A stretch of DNA of 64,000 nucleotides from Planococcus donghaensis MPA1U2 (GTDB lineage: Bacteria > Bacillota > Bacilli > Bacillales_A > Planococcaceae). How positions within the stretch are numbered: position 1 is the stretch's first letter; each line of letters begins with the position of its first letter. Below the pieces are notes generated by a model that searched no databases, had not been told where the DNA came from, and saw nothing but the letters and a program-made list of their open reading frames with translations. This document shows positions 10,593 to 19,583 of the stretch, one piece after another. The position numbers and the translations under genes are program-made. Where the stretch lies: positions 1 through 64,000 of the forward strand of contig NZ_AEPB01000019.1 of the NCBI RefSeq assembly GCF_000189395.1, read 5' to 3'.

Positions 10593-12284
10593 GTGAAGAA
10601 CAGTAAGATTTTTTGGCTATTAAGCCTAGTACTAGTTTTAAGTGCTTTTCTAGCTGCATGTGGTGGCGACGATGAAAAAGAAACTGGAACTGACAAAACA
10701 GACGGAAACGAAACGGCTGGGGAACCAGATGCAGAACAAGTTCTTAACTTAATGGAGAGCGCTGAAATTCCAACTATGGATATTTCTTTAGCTGAAGATG
10801 CAGTTGCGTTTAACATTTTCAATAATGTTAACGAAGGTCTATTCCGCTTAAACAAAGAAAATGTTGCTGAACCAGCACTAGCAGATGGTGAACCTACTGT
10901 CAGCGAAGATGGATTAACTTACACGTTCAAATTACGTGATTCTAACTGGTCAGATGGTACTCCAGTTACTGCTAACGATTTTGTTTACTCTTGGCAACGT
11001 TCAATTGATCCTGCTACAGGTTCTCCATACGGAGCTTACATGATGGCTGGTTCGATTGTAAATGCTACTGAAATTGCTGCAGGAGAAATGGAACCGACTG
11101 AATTGGCAGTTACAGCTGTAGACGATAACACTCTAGAAGTTCAATTAGAGCGTCCAGTACCTTACTTTATGTCATTAATGTCTTTCCCAACTTTCTACCC
11201 ACAGAACGAAGCTTTCATTTCTGAAAAAGGCGATGCTTACGCTTCTAACTCTGATAACTTAATCTTCAACGGACCATTCACGTTAACTGATTGGGACGGA
11301 ACTGGTTTAACTTGGAAAATGCAGAAAAACCCAGAGTACTGGGATGCTGAAACAGTTAAACTTGAAACAATCAACTGGGACGTTGTAAAAGAACCTGCTA
11401 CTGCAGTTAACCTTTACAACTCTGGTGAAAAAGATCGCGCTGGCTTAGCTGGTGAATTTGCAAGACAATATGCAAATGACGAAAACTTAGTAACTGACCT
11501 AGAACCAACTCTTTTCTACTTCAAACTTAACCAAGAGCGTAAAGGCGAGAAAAATGCTCTTGAAAACGTACACATCCGTAAAGCAATTGCACAAGGGTTC
11601 AACAAGCAAGATCTAGTAGACGTAGTATTAGCTAACGGTTCACTACCAGCTAACTACTTAGTGCCAACTGAGTTTTCTTTTGATGAAAACAATGCTGATT
11701 TCCGTGATGTTAATGGAGACCTAATTGAATTTAACGCAGAAGAAGCTGCAGAGCATTGGGCTATGGGTCTTGAAGAATTAGGAGTGGAAGAAGTTACACT
11801 TGAAATCTTAGGTGGCGACACTGAAACTGCTAAAAACATGGATGCATATTTGAAAGATCAACTTGAAACTAACCTTGAAGGTTTAACTATCAACCTTAAA
11901 GCTGTACCTTTCGGAGTTCGTTTAGAACTTGACGAAGCTCAGGACTATGACATCCAAACTGCTGGATGGGGACCTGATTACCAGGATCCTATGACATTCA
12001 TCGACTTGTTTGTTACTGGATCTGCTCAAAACAAAATGTCTTACTCGAACTCAGAGTATGATGCTTTAGTTGAATCAGCTAAAGGCGAATTAGCAACAGA
12101 TGCAGCTGGACGTTGGGAAGCAATGGCGAAAGCTGAGAAAATTCTTTTAGCTGACGATGCTGCAATCGCACCAATTTATCAGCGCGGAGCTATGGCTCTT
12201 CAACAACCATATGTAAATGACATTATCAAACACCCATTCGGTGGAGACTTCTCTTACAAGTGGGCATACATTTCGGGCAAATAA
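10593..12284 (+). CDS. oppA: Oligopeptide-binding lipoprotein OppA
   Basis: Lipid-anchored receptor of the second peptide importer. It is 563 residues when started at GTG 10593, which has GAGGGG eight bases upstream and gives a clean lipoprotein signal with lipobox FLAAC (Cys-23). The SBP_bac_5 domain is complete and close to OppA/MppA of Bacillus (SAEIPTMDISLAEDAV, YWDAETVKLE). Codon choice looks strongly optimised, suggesting high expression. The following terminator hairpin separates oppA from oppB and would let the receptor be made in excess over the permease. Confidence 0.93.
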   Translation: MKNSKIFWLLSLVLVLSAFLAACGGDDEKETGTDKTDGNETAGEPDAEQVLNLMESAEIPTMDISLAEDAVAFNIFNNVNEGLFRLNKENVAEPALADGEPTVSEDGLTYTFKLRDSNWSDGTPVTANDFVYSWQRSIDPATGSPYGAYMMAGSIVNATEIAAGEMEPTELAVTAVDDNTLEVQLERPVPYFMSLMSFPTFYPQNEAFISEKGDAYASNSDNLIFNGPFTLTDWDGTGLTWKMQKNPEYWDAETVKLETINWDVVKEPATAVNLYNSGEKDRAGLAGEFARQYANDENLVTDLEPTLFYFKLNQERKGEKNALENVHIRKAIAQGFNKQDLVDVVLANGSLPANYLVPTEFSFDENNADFRDVNGDLIEFNAEEAAEHWAMGLEELGVEEVTLEILGGDTETAKNMDAYLKDQLETNLEGLTINLKAVPFGVRLELDEAQDYDIQTAGWGPDYQDPMTFIDLFVTGSAQNKMSYSNSEYDALVESAKGELATDAAGRWEAMAKAEKILLADDAAIAPIYQRGAMALQQPYVNDIIKHPFGGDFSYKWAYISGK

Positions 12285-12316
12285 TAATTTAATCCCGCTA
12301 CTGTAAAAACAAAATA

Positions 12317-12361
12317 GAAAGAGAGTATATCGCATATTTAGATTGATATACTCTCTTTTCT
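12317..12361 (+). terminator. Terminator or attenuator between oppA and oppB
   Basis: The stem GAAAGAGAGTATATC pairs with GATATACTCTCTTTTC and ends in T-rich sequence. Partial termination here would set the oppA to oppBCDF ratio; no strong independent promoter for oppB was found in the 110 bases that follow. Confidence 0.75.
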
Positions 12362-12473
12362 AATGCCAAGGAATTAACCGAAAATTGACCATTTTCTGCT
12401 AACTCATGAATGTTGCAAGTACAAAGTCCGATAGGCTAGACTTGTTTAATAGAATTATTTTTGGAGGTGCACT

Positions 12474-13409
12474 ATGGCGAAGTATATAGGCAAGCGTTTA
12501 ATTTATATGGTGATCACTCTAGCATTGATTGCTACATTTACTTTTTTCTTAATGAAAATTTTACCAGGTTCCCCCGTCGCTTCCGCAGATAAATTATCTC
12601 CAGAACAAAGGGCAGTTGTTGAAGCAAGATACGGATTGGATAAACCGCTTCCAGTTCAGTATTTCGATTATATGTTTGGTTTAGTACAAGGTGATTTAGG
12701 GATTTCCATTAACCAATTTAAAGGTGCGGACGTTACAGATGTCATTTTAAGCCGAATGGGTCCTTCAGCTCAAATAGGTTTCCAAGGAATGGTATTAGGT
12801 ACCGTTTTAGGAATTCTTTTAGGAATGATTGCTGCTTTAAGGCAAAACACTTGGATTGACTATACGAGTACATTTGTTGCGATTGTCGGAATATCGATTC
12901 CTTCTTTCGTTTTCGCATCATTACTGCAGTATTGGTTCGGTTTAAAATGGGACTTGTTCCCTGTAGCTTTATGGAAAGATGGTTTTATGTCTAGTGTTCT
13001 ACCATCTGTTGCATTAGCAATGTTCCCGCTTGCTACAGCAGCACGTTTTATCCGTACTGAAATGATTGAAGTTCTTGGGTCAGACTATATCACGTTAGCA
13101 AAAGCTAAAGGTGCGAGTGGCTCTGAAATTGCGTTCAAACATGCGTTCCGTAACGCATTAATTCCATTAATCACGGTATTAGGGCCAATGGCTGTAGCGA
13201 TTCTTACAGGATCACTAGTTGTCGAACAAATTTTCGCAATACCTGGTATCGGGGAACAATTTGTTAAATCGATTATGGTAAATGACTTTGCCATCATCAT
13301 GGGAACTACTATCTTCTTCTCGGTATTCCTAATTGTGATTATCTTGCTAGTAGATATTTTGTATGGTGTCATTGATCCCCGTATCCGTCTTTCAGGAGGT
13401 AAAAATTAA
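12474..13409 (+). CDS. oppB: Oligopeptide ABC transporter permease OppB
   Basis: Membrane subunit, 311 residues, about six helices. It shows the typical OppB start (YIGKRLIYMVITLALIATFTFF), the GLDKPLPVQYF loop and the EAA-type loop AKAKGASGSEIAFKHAFRNALIP. The GGAGGTG ribosome binding site is strong. The stop codon overlaps the oppC start (TAATG), indicating translational coupling. Confidence 0.94.
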   Translation: MAKYIGKRLIYMVITLALIATFTFFLMKILPGSPVASADKLSPEQRAVVEARYGLDKPLPVQYFDYMFGLVQGDLGISINQFKGADVTDVILSRMGPSAQIGFQGMVLGTVLGILLGMIAALRQNTWIDYTSTFVAIVGISIPSFVFASLLQYWFGLKWDLFPVALWKDGFMSSVLPSVALAMFPLATAARFIRTEMIEVLGSDYITLAKAKGASGSEIAFKHAFRNALIPLITVLGPMAVAILTGSLVVEQIFAIPGIGEQFVKSIMVNDFAIIMGTTIFFSVFLIVIILLVDILYGVIDPRIRLSGGKN

Positions 13410-14437
13410 TGACTCAGAAATTTGATAAAATCCCAGAACTGCCAAAAGGTTCGTTTGAACGAATTACGTTGGATGCTAAACAAGCGGAGCGTATTACAAA
13501 GCCGAGTGTTAGCTTTTGGCAGGATGCTTGGTATCGTATTCGTAAAAATAAAGGTGCTTTGCTTAGCTTAATTTTATTTGGGCTAATCGTAATTATGTCA
13601 TTTTTAGGACCAGTTATCAGTCCTTACGAGCCAAATGCTCAAACGATTACTCACGCAAACTTACCGCCAAAAGTTCCTGGTATTGAAAAGTTAGGAATTC
13701 TTAATGGTGTTGGTACGTTGGGTGGAGAAAAAGTTGACTTATATGAACTGAAAAATGTTGAAGTTAATTATTGGTTTGGAACGGATGGCCTTGGACGCGA
13801 TATGTTTTCTCGTGTTTGGAAAGGAACTCAAGTGTCCTTATTTATTGCCTTTGTAGCAGCTGCTATCGACATGCTGATTGGAGTAATTTATGGAGGCGTT
13901 TCGGGTTACTTTGGTGGGCGCGTCGATGATATTATGCAACGTATCGTTGAAATTTTAACGGGTATTCCAAACTTAGTAGTAGTTATTCTCTTTATCTTAA
14001 TCATGGACCCAGGGATACTGGCCATCATTATTGCCTTGACCATCACGGGTTGGACTGGAATGTCCCGAGTTGTTCGTGGCCAAGTTCTTAAATACAAGAG
14101 CCAAGAATTCGTTTTGGCAGCGCGTACACTAGGAGCTAGTGATAGCCGTATTATTTGGAAGCATTTAATGCCGAACGTTTTAGGCGTAATCATCATCAAT
14201 ACGATGTTTACGATTCCAAGTGCTATTTTCTTCGAGGCTTTTTTAAGCTTTATCGGACTGGGGCTTCAAGCACCAGATGCATCACTTGGAACGTTGATTA
14301 ACGATGGGTATGCATTAATTCAATTTGCGCCACATATTTTAGCGTTCCCGGCCATTTTGTTGAGTTTAATCATGATTGCATTTAACTTGATTGGTGATGG
14401 ACTTCGTGATGCCCTCGATCCGAAGATGAAAGATTAA
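13409..14437 (+). CDS. oppC: Oligopeptide ABC transporter permease OppC
   Basis: Second membrane subunit, 342 residues. A cytosolic N-terminus of about 50 residues precedes the first helix; a periplasmic-side segment of about 80 residues follows, ending in the hallmark WFGTDGLGRDMFSR. The EAA loop is AARTLGASDSRIIWKHLMPN. Translationally coupled to oppB and followed after 14 bases by oppD. Confidence 0.94.
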   Translation: MTQKFDKIPELPKGSFERITLDAKQAERITKPSVSFWQDAWYRIRKNKGALLSLILFGLIVIMSFLGPVISPYEPNAQTITHANLPPKVPGIEKLGILNGVGTLGGEKVDLYELKNVEVNYWFGTDGLGRDMFSRVWKGTQVSLFIAFVAAAIDMLIGVIYGGVSGYFGGRVDDIMQRIVEILTGIPNLVVVILFILIMDPGILAIIIALTITGWTGMSRVVRGQVLKYKSQEFVLAARTLGASDSRIIWKHLMPNVLGVIIINTMFTIPSAIFFEAFLSFIGLGLQAPDASLGTLINDGYALIQFAPHILAFPAILLSLIMIAFNLIGDGLRDALDPKMKD

Positions 14438-14451
14438 GGAGGAAAGTTAAA

Positions 14452-15507
14452 ATGGAGAAAATTTTACAAGTAAAAGACCTTGAACTTTCCTTTAACACCC
14501 AAGCTGGGGAAGTTAAAGCGATACGCGGGGTTAACTTTGATTTAAATAAAGGTGAAACTTTAGCAATCGTTGGAGAGTCGGGATCAGGAAAATCTGTTAC
14601 GACAAAATCCATTATGCGTTTGCTGCCAGAACAATCAGCAGAATTTAAAAATGGTGAAATTTTATTTGGTGGTCGTGATTTGACAAAGTTGAGCGACAAA
14701 GAAATGCAAAAAATTCGCGGAAAAGAAATTTCGATGATTTTCCAAGATCCAATGACTTCTTTGAACCCGACAATGCCAATTGGTCGCCAATTAACAGAGC
14801 CATTATTAAAGCACCAAAAAATCAGCAAAACTGAAGCGAAAAAAGTAGCGATTGACTTGTTGCGTTTAGTTGGTATGCCAAAGCCTGAATTGCGTATGAA
14901 GCAATACCCACACCAATTCTCGGGTGGTCAGCGTCAACGTATTGTAATTGCTATCTCATTAGCTTGTAATCCAAAGATTTTAATCGCAGATGAACCTACA
15001 ACTGCACTTGATGTTACGATTCAAGCACAAATTCTTGAATTAATGAAAGACTTGCAGAAAAAAATCGATACTTCTATTATTTTCATTACGCATGATCTTG
15101 GTGTAGTGGCGAACGTTGCAGATCGTGTAGCGGTTATGTACGGCGGCAAAATTGTTGAAATTGGAACAGTTGATGAAGTATTTTACAATCCGCAACATCC
15201 TTATACTTGGGGCTTATTAAGTTCAATGCCTTCGTTAGATACGGAAGATGCAAAATTGTATGCAATTCCTGGAACACCTCCTGATTTATTGGATCCACCA
15301 AAAGGAGATGCTTTTGCACTTCGCAGTGAATATGCACTAAAAATTGATATGGAGCAAAATCCTCCATTCTTTAAAGTTAGTGAGACACACTCGGCTGCAA
15401 CATGGTTATTGCATCCAGATGCACCTCAAGTAGAACCGCCATTGACGGTTATTGAGCGCATGAAGAAATTCCCAGGAAGCAGATATTATGAAGGGGGCGC
15501 GGTGTAA
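14452..15507 (+). CDS. oppD: Oligopeptide ABC transporter ATP-binding protein OppD
   Basis: ATPase of 351 residues. Walker A is GESGSGKS, the signature FSGGQRQR, Walker B ILIADEPT and the switch THDLG. The C-terminal oligopeptide domain is present, but the usual cysteine cluster seen in AppD is replaced by a sequence with no cysteine (PKGDAFALRSEYALKIDM), a common Bacillus OppD form. AAGGAGG precedes the ATG. The stop overlaps the oppF start (TAATG). Confidence 0.94.
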   Translation: MEKILQVKDLELSFNTQAGEVKAIRGVNFDLNKGETLAIVGESGSGKSVTTKSIMRLLPEQSAEFKNGEILFGGRDLTKLSDKEMQKIRGKEISMIFQDPMTSLNPTMPIGRQLTEPLLKHQKISKTEAKKVAIDLLRLVGMPKPELRMKQYPHQFSGGQRQRIVIAISLACNPKILIADEPTTALDVTIQAQILELMKDLQKKIDTSIIFITHDLGVVANVADRVAVMYGGKIVEIGTVDEVFYNPQHPYTWGLLSSMPSLDTEDAKLYAIPGTPPDLLDPPKGDAFALRSEYALKIDMEQNPPFFKVSETHSAATWLLHPDAPQVEPPLTVIERMKKFPGSRYYEGGAV

Positions 15508-16445
15508 TGGCTGAGAAATTACTCGAAATTAAAAACCTGAAACAATATTTCAATATCGGTAAGGCAAATGAAGTCCGCGCAGTAGATGATATTAGCTTCG
15601 ATATTTACAGAGGAGAAACTTTAGGTTTAGTTGGCGAATCTGGTTGTGGGAAATCTACAACGGGTCGTTCAATTATTCGTTTATACGATGCTACTGACGG
15701 TGATGTATTCTATGAAGGTGAAAATGTTCATGGGAAAAAATCGAAACAAGATTTGAAAAAATTCAATCGTAAAATGCAGATGATCTTCCAAGATCCTTAT
15801 GCATCTCTAAATCAGCGCATGAAAGTTATGGATATTATTGCAGAAGGCATTGATATCCATGGCTTAGCAAAAGATCAAACAGAGCGTAAAAAGATGGTTT
15901 ATGATTTGTTAGAAACTGTTGGATTAAACAAAGAGCATGCGAACCGTTATCCACATGAATTCTCAGGTGGGCAACGTCAACGCCTTGGAATTGCTCGTGC
16001 TTTAGCAGTAGATCCTGATTTCATCATTGCCGATGAGCCAATCTCTGCACTAGATGTTTCGATTCAAGCACAGGTCGTAAACTTATTGAAAGAACTTCAA
16101 GTTGAAAAAGGATTAACATTCCTATTTATCGCACATGATTTATCGATGGTTAAATACATTTCTGATCGTATCGGAGTTATGTACTTTGGTAAATTAGTAG
16201 AATTAGCACCTGCAGAAGAGTTATACAACAACCCATTGCATCCATATACGCAATCATTGTTGTCTGCGATTCCACTTCCAGATCCAAACTATGAGCGCAA
16301 CCGGGTTCGTAAATCATACGATCCTGCTGTTCATGAATACACAAAAGCTGACGATGTTCGAATGAGAGAAATCAGCCCTGGACATTTTGTTCAATGTTCA
16401 GAGCGTGAACTTGAGTCAATCAAAGCAGCTGCAGTAACTAAATAA
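15507..16445 (+). CDS. oppF: Oligopeptide ABC transporter ATP-binding protein OppF
   Basis: Second ATPase, 312 residues. Walker A is GESGCGKST, the signature FSGGQRQR, Walker B FIIADEPI and the switch AHDLS. The C-terminus keeps the OppF pattern MREISPGHFVQC. Last gene of the operon, closed by the hairpin that follows. Confidence 0.94.
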   Translation: MAEKLLEIKNLKQYFNIGKANEVRAVDDISFDIYRGETLGLVGESGCGKSTTGRSIIRLYDATDGDVFYEGENVHGKKSKQDLKKFNRKMQMIFQDPYASLNQRMKVMDIIAEGIDIHGLAKDQTERKKMVYDLLETVGLNKEHANRYPHEFSGGQRQRLGIARALAVDPDFIIADEPISALDVSIQAQVVNLLKELQVEKGLTFLFIAHDLSMVKYISDRIGVMYFGKLVELAPAEELYNNPLHPYTQSLLSAIPLPDPNYERNRVRKSYDPAVHEYTKADDVRMREISPGHFVQCSERELESIKAAAVTK

Positions 16446-16447
16446 AA

Positions 16448-16479
16448 AAACGATGTCCTTTGGGGCATCGTTTTTTTGT
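16448..16479 (+). terminator. Terminator of the opp operon
   Basis: The stem AAACGATGTCC pairs, with one bulge, with GGGGCATCGTTT and runs into seven T residues. Confidence 0.88.
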
Positions 16480-16635
16480 TTTGAATATATTTTGTTTTGG
16501 AGCAATTAGTTTACTTTAAGTAGTCAGAAAAATGATAGAATGGAAGAACAATGGATATCGCAAAACAACTGGATTTTTAATCCATAATAGTACGACAATA
16601 ATTTCAAATGCTAAAGTAAAAAAGGAGTGATGAAA

Positions 16636-17844
16636 ATGACCACAACCTGGAAATGGTTAGCTATTTGTGCAGTAAGTATTGGTTTAGCAAATACAGGAAA
16701 CGTTCATGCAGCTGAACAAGATACAACGCCAGACTTTACGCCACGAACTTACCACACCGTCCAACTTGATTCACAAGTGCTAGCATCATCTGGTTTATTT
16801 AAGTTTGATTCAGGACTTGAATTTACTTATCCTGATGCCGTTCGAGGCATTTTCGTTACAGCTCATTCTGCTGGAGGAGAACGATTCGATTCGCTAATCA
16901 ATCTTGTAGAGACAACAGACTTAAACACCATGGTAATTGATATAAAAGAAGATTTAGGTCATTTAACATACATACCTGAAGAAGGTTCTTCGTTAGCAGA
17001 ACTAGAGATTGGTCAAAGACTGATAAAGGATCCAAGAGGAATGTTAGAAAAGTTAGAAGAAAAAGAGATCTATCCGATCGCACGCGTCGTTGTATTTAAA
17101 GATACCGTGTTAGCGGAAAGTCGACATGACTTGACCTTTATGGACGGAGATCAAGTATGGAAGAATAACCGCGGTGACTCATTTGTAAATCCGTTTCTTA
17201 AGGAAGTTTGGGATTACAATGTGCAAATTGCCATTGAAGCAGCAAAGCTAGGTTTTAAAGAAGTTCAGTTTGATTATGTCCGCTTTCCAGAAGGATTTGA
17301 ACGACGGGCAGATGATTTAAACTACTCATTTGGTGAATATGAGGATTCTAAGGCTGACTCTGTACAAAGAAGAGTAGAAGCGGTAACAGACTTTGTTGCG
17401 TACGCAAAAGAGCAATTAGAACCTTATGGAGTAGAAGTATCGGTTGATATATTTGGCTATGCTGCGACATTGCCAGAAGCCCCTGGCATTGGTCAAAATT
17501 TCTCGAAAATCTCGGAAAATGTAGATGTTATTTCATCGATGATTTATCCAAGTCATTGGACGTCGTATTTTGGTATTGCTAAGCCAGATCTAGAACCTTA
17601 TCAATTGGTAAGTGAATATGCAAAAGTAGAAAATGAAGTTTTAAGCGCATTAGAAAATCCACCTGTTTCAAGACCTTGGCTACAAGATTTTACAGCAAGT
17701 TATTTAGGGGCAGGCAATTACAAGCGGTATGGAAAAGAGGAAGTAGAAGCGCAGATTAAAGCTTTAAATGAGCAAGGGATAGAAGAATTTCTTCTTTGGA
17801 ACGCAGGAAACTCTTATTCAAAAGGCGTAGACTATACACCTTGA
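16636..17844 (+). CDS. Secreted glycoside-hydrolase-like protein (DUF4015 type)
   Basis: About 402 residues. A signal peptide (residues 1-25, ending NVHA) predicts export. The remainder has the TIM-barrel signatures of the putative glycoside hydrolase family DUF4015: RGIFVTAHSAGG, NTMVIDIKEDLG, IARVVVFKD, the acidic VQFDYVRFPEG, VSVDIFGY and a SMIYPSHW strand. The start at 16636 lies eight bases from AAGGAG; upstream in-frame GTG and ATG codons are too close to the ribosome binding site. Substrate is unknown; a cell-wall or exopolysaccharide target is a guess. It appears to be a single-gene unit. Confidence 0.8.
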   Translation: MTTTWKWLAICAVSIGLANTGNVHAAEQDTTPDFTPRTYHTVQLDSQVLASSGLFKFDSGLEFTYPDAVRGIFVTAHSAGGERFDSLINLVETTDLNTMVIDIKEDLGHLTYIPEEGSSLAELEIGQRLIKDPRGMLEKLEEKEIYPIARVVVFKDTVLAESRHDLTFMDGDQVWKNNRGDSFVNPFLKEVWDYNVQIAIEAAKLGFKEVQFDYVRFPEGFERRADDLNYSFGEYEDSKADSVQRRVEAVTDFVAYAKEQLEPYGVEVSVDIFGYAATLPEAPGIGQNFSKISENVDVISSMIYPSHWTSYFGIAKPDLEPYQLVSEYAKVENEVLSALENPPVSRPWLQDFTASYLGAGNYKRYGKEEVEAQIKALNEQGIEEFLLWNAGNSYSKGVDYTP

Positions 17845-17874
17845 TCTCTTTATAAACACAATGAGTATTTCTTT

Positions 17875-17910
17875 ATAAAAGTTTCGTTATTACGAAACTT
17901 TTATGTTTTT
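17875..17910 (+). terminator. Terminator after the DUF4015 gene
   Basis: A 12-bp inverted repeat (ATAAAAGTTTCG with CGAAACTTTTAT) with a six-base loop is followed by GTTTTT. Its right arm also forms the -35 of the ECF-like promoter described next. Confidence 0.8.
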
Positions 17911-17918
17911 CAAACGTA
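17893..17918 (+). promoter_or_regulatory. Possible ECF sigma (SigW/SigM-type) promoter upstream of spx
   Basis: CGAAAC (17893-17898), a 16-base spacer and CGTA (17915-17918) fit the ECF pattern TGAAAC-N16-CGTA/C with one mismatch. ECF-dependent transcription of spx is known in B. subtilis. The -35 doubles as an arm of the upstream terminator, so part of the match could be coincidental. Confidence 0.45.
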
Positions 17919-17985
17919 GTATATAAGTGTAGAACATATTTTCAAAAAGAATTTGTAAATGAGAATAAAAAAGTATAGTTTGGAA

Positions 17986-18011
17986 GTTTGCGACAGCTTT
18001 AAATGGGGTAA
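17986..18011 (+). promoter_or_regulatory. Possible SigB promoter upstream of spx
   Basis: GTTTGC (17986-17991), a 14-base spacer and GGGTAA (18006-18011) match the SigB pattern GTTTAA-N12-15-GGGTAT well. A SigB promoter in the spx operon is known from B. subtilis. It would leave a leader of roughly 200 bases. Confidence 0.5.
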
Positions 18012-18145
18012 ATTTATTATGTAGCAGTAAATATATAATGAATATATAGTCAAATTGTGACAAAAAGCTTGTAAATTAAAATTTTTATAAAGATACACTA
18101 TTAAATCAACTACATCCGTTGTATAATGAATGTAGAGCCTCTAAA

Positions 18146-18160
18146 CTATAATGATTCTAA
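18146..18160. promoter_or_regulatory. PerR-like box in the spx leader
   Basis: CTATAATGATTCTAA matches 13 of 15 positions of the PerR/Fur-type palindrome TTATAATNATTATAA. It lies just downstream of a SigA-type TATAAT (18122-18127), about +12 to +26. PerR repression of a downstream spx promoter is established in B. subtilis, which supports the call. Confidence 0.6.
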
Positions 18161-18214
18161 ATTGGAAAATGAATTACATTAAATTTTCATGAATCCGAAA
18201 GGAAGTGCTCCACT

Positions 18215-18613
18215 ATGATGGTTACACTATTTACTTCTCCGAGCTGCACATCTTGCAGAAAAGCAAAAGCTTGGCTTGAGGAACACGACATTCCATATAC
18301 AGAACGCAATATTTTCTCTGAGCCACTTACAATTAGTGAAATCAAAGAAATTTTACGTATGACTGAAGACGGTACAGATGAAATTATCTCTACACGTTCT
18401 AAAATATTCCAAAAATTGAATGTAGATGTTGAAAGTTTACCACTTCAGCGTTTATATGAGCTGATTCAAGAACACCCTGGATTGCTTCGCCGTCCGATTA
18501 TTATGGATGAGAAACGTCTACAGGTCGGGTACAATGAGGATGAGATTCGTCGATTCCTACCGCGTAAAGTTAGAGCTTATCAGTTGCTAGAAGCTCAGCG
18601 AATGGTAAACTAA
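18215..18613 (+). CDS. spx: Transcriptional regulator Spx
   Basis: Redox-sensing regulator of the ArsC-like family that binds the RNA polymerase alpha C-terminal domain and redirects transcription during disulfide stress. At 132 residues, it has the CXXC thiol switch in [13 protein letters not shown] and the conserved Arg of LLRRPIIMD. Two adjacent ATG codons are possible; 18215 is better spaced from AAAGGAAG, while 18218 gives the classical MVTLFTS start. Spx is degraded by ClpXP with SpxH, whose gene is 4.4 kb downstream. Confidence 0.97.
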   Translation: MMVTLFTSPSCTSCRKAKAWLEEHDIPYTERNIFSEPLTISEIKEILRMTEDGTDEIISTRSKIFQKLNVDVESLPLQRLYELIQEHPGLLRRPIIMDEKRLQVGYNEDEIRRFLPRKVRAYQLLEAQRMVN

Positions 18614-18625
18614 CAATAATCACAC

Positions 18626-18678
18626 GAGCTGTCCGGTCTTTATGGTATTTCATAAGAGATCTCGGGCAGCTTTTCTTT
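18626..18678 (+). terminator. Likely terminator of spx
   Basis: GAGCTGTCCGG pairs with CTCGGGCAGCTT, allowing wobble pairs, around a loop of about 25 bases. A short T-rich tract follows. Confidence 0.6.
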
Positions 18679-18856
18679 ATATTAAATTAGTTGCATTTAT
18701 CAGTTAAGTACATTAAACTCTATGTACTTGCAATTGAGTAAGATAATAGGCATAAACTTTTTCTTTAGTTATAAATAAAGTTATACTAGTTAGAAGTAAC
18801 ATAGCACGGCTCTGAGTAATGTTCTCTTAGTCCAAACCGTAAAGGAGAGGTGTAAA

Positions 18857-19513
18857 ATGGAAATAGAACGCATAAACGATAACACAGTTAAATTTTACAT
18901 TTCCTATCTCGACGTTGAAGAGCGAGGGTTTAGCCGTGACGAAATCTGGTTTAACAGAGATAAAAGTGAAGAGCTTTTTTGGGAAATGATGGATGAAGTA
19001 AACGAAGAAGCCGATTTCGTAATGGAAGGTCCGCTGTGGATCCAAGTCCAAGCAATGGAAAAAGGTCTTGAGGTTACCGTGACACGCGCTCAACTAACAA
19101 AAGATGGGCAAAAACTTGACTTGCCCGATGATATAGAAGAACGCCGTAAAATGTTTGCAAGTGAAGACACGGAGACACCGGAATTTGATGAATTCGAACC
19201 TGTCTTCGACGAACCGGAAGTTAAGAAACTTGAATATACATTTGTTTTTTCAGAAGTGGAAGAATTGCTACCCATTGCACGCCGCTTAATTTACGTGCCA
19301 ATTGAGTCTTCAGTGTACCATTTCGAAAATAAATACTACTTGCATACGAGTTTTGATGAAGTACTTCACTCAGAAGAAGACATTAAAAATAATGTCAGCA
19401 TTATCTCTGAGTACTTGCGTTCATCTCCCGTGACGATACATCGACTTGAAGAATATGGGAAACCTGTTTTTGAAGAAGATGCACTCGCAAATATCCTTCA
19501 TTATTTTGGCTAA
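18857..19513 (+). CDS. mecA: Adaptor protein MecA
   Basis: Adaptor that delivers ComK and other substrates to ClpC-ClpP. At 218 residues, the N-terminal substrate-binding part (MEIERINDNTVKFYISYLD) is joined by an acidic linker (residues 95-120, rich in D and E) to a C-terminal ClpC-binding domain (KKLEYTFVFSEVEELLPIARRL). GGAGAGG precedes the ATG. Single-gene unit with its own terminator. Confidence 0.95.
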   Translation: MEIERINDNTVKFYISYLDVEERGFSRDEIWFNRDKSEELFWEMMDEVNEEADFVMEGPLWIQVQAMEKGLEVTVTRAQLTKDGQKLDLPDDIEERRKMFASEDTETPEFDEFEPVFDEPEVKKLEYTFVFSEVEELLPIARRLIYVPIESSVYHFENKYYLHTSFDEVLHSEEDIKNNVSIISEYLRSSPVTIHRLEEYGKPVFEEDALANILHYFG

Positions 19514-19541
19514 GATCTCCTTTATAGGAGATCTTTTTTTA
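19513..19541 (+). terminator. Terminator of mecA
   Basis: AGATCTCCT pairs with AGGAGATCT around a short loop, followed by eight T residues. Confidence 0.9.
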
Positions 19542-19583
19542 TTGCCAAAATGCTTTATTTTTCATAAACTGGAAAAAAGGAGA

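Noticed and set aside
17910..18098. Minus-strand ORF of 62 residues upstream of spx
   Set aside because: AT-rich shadow with no ribosome binding site, overlapping the spx promoter region.
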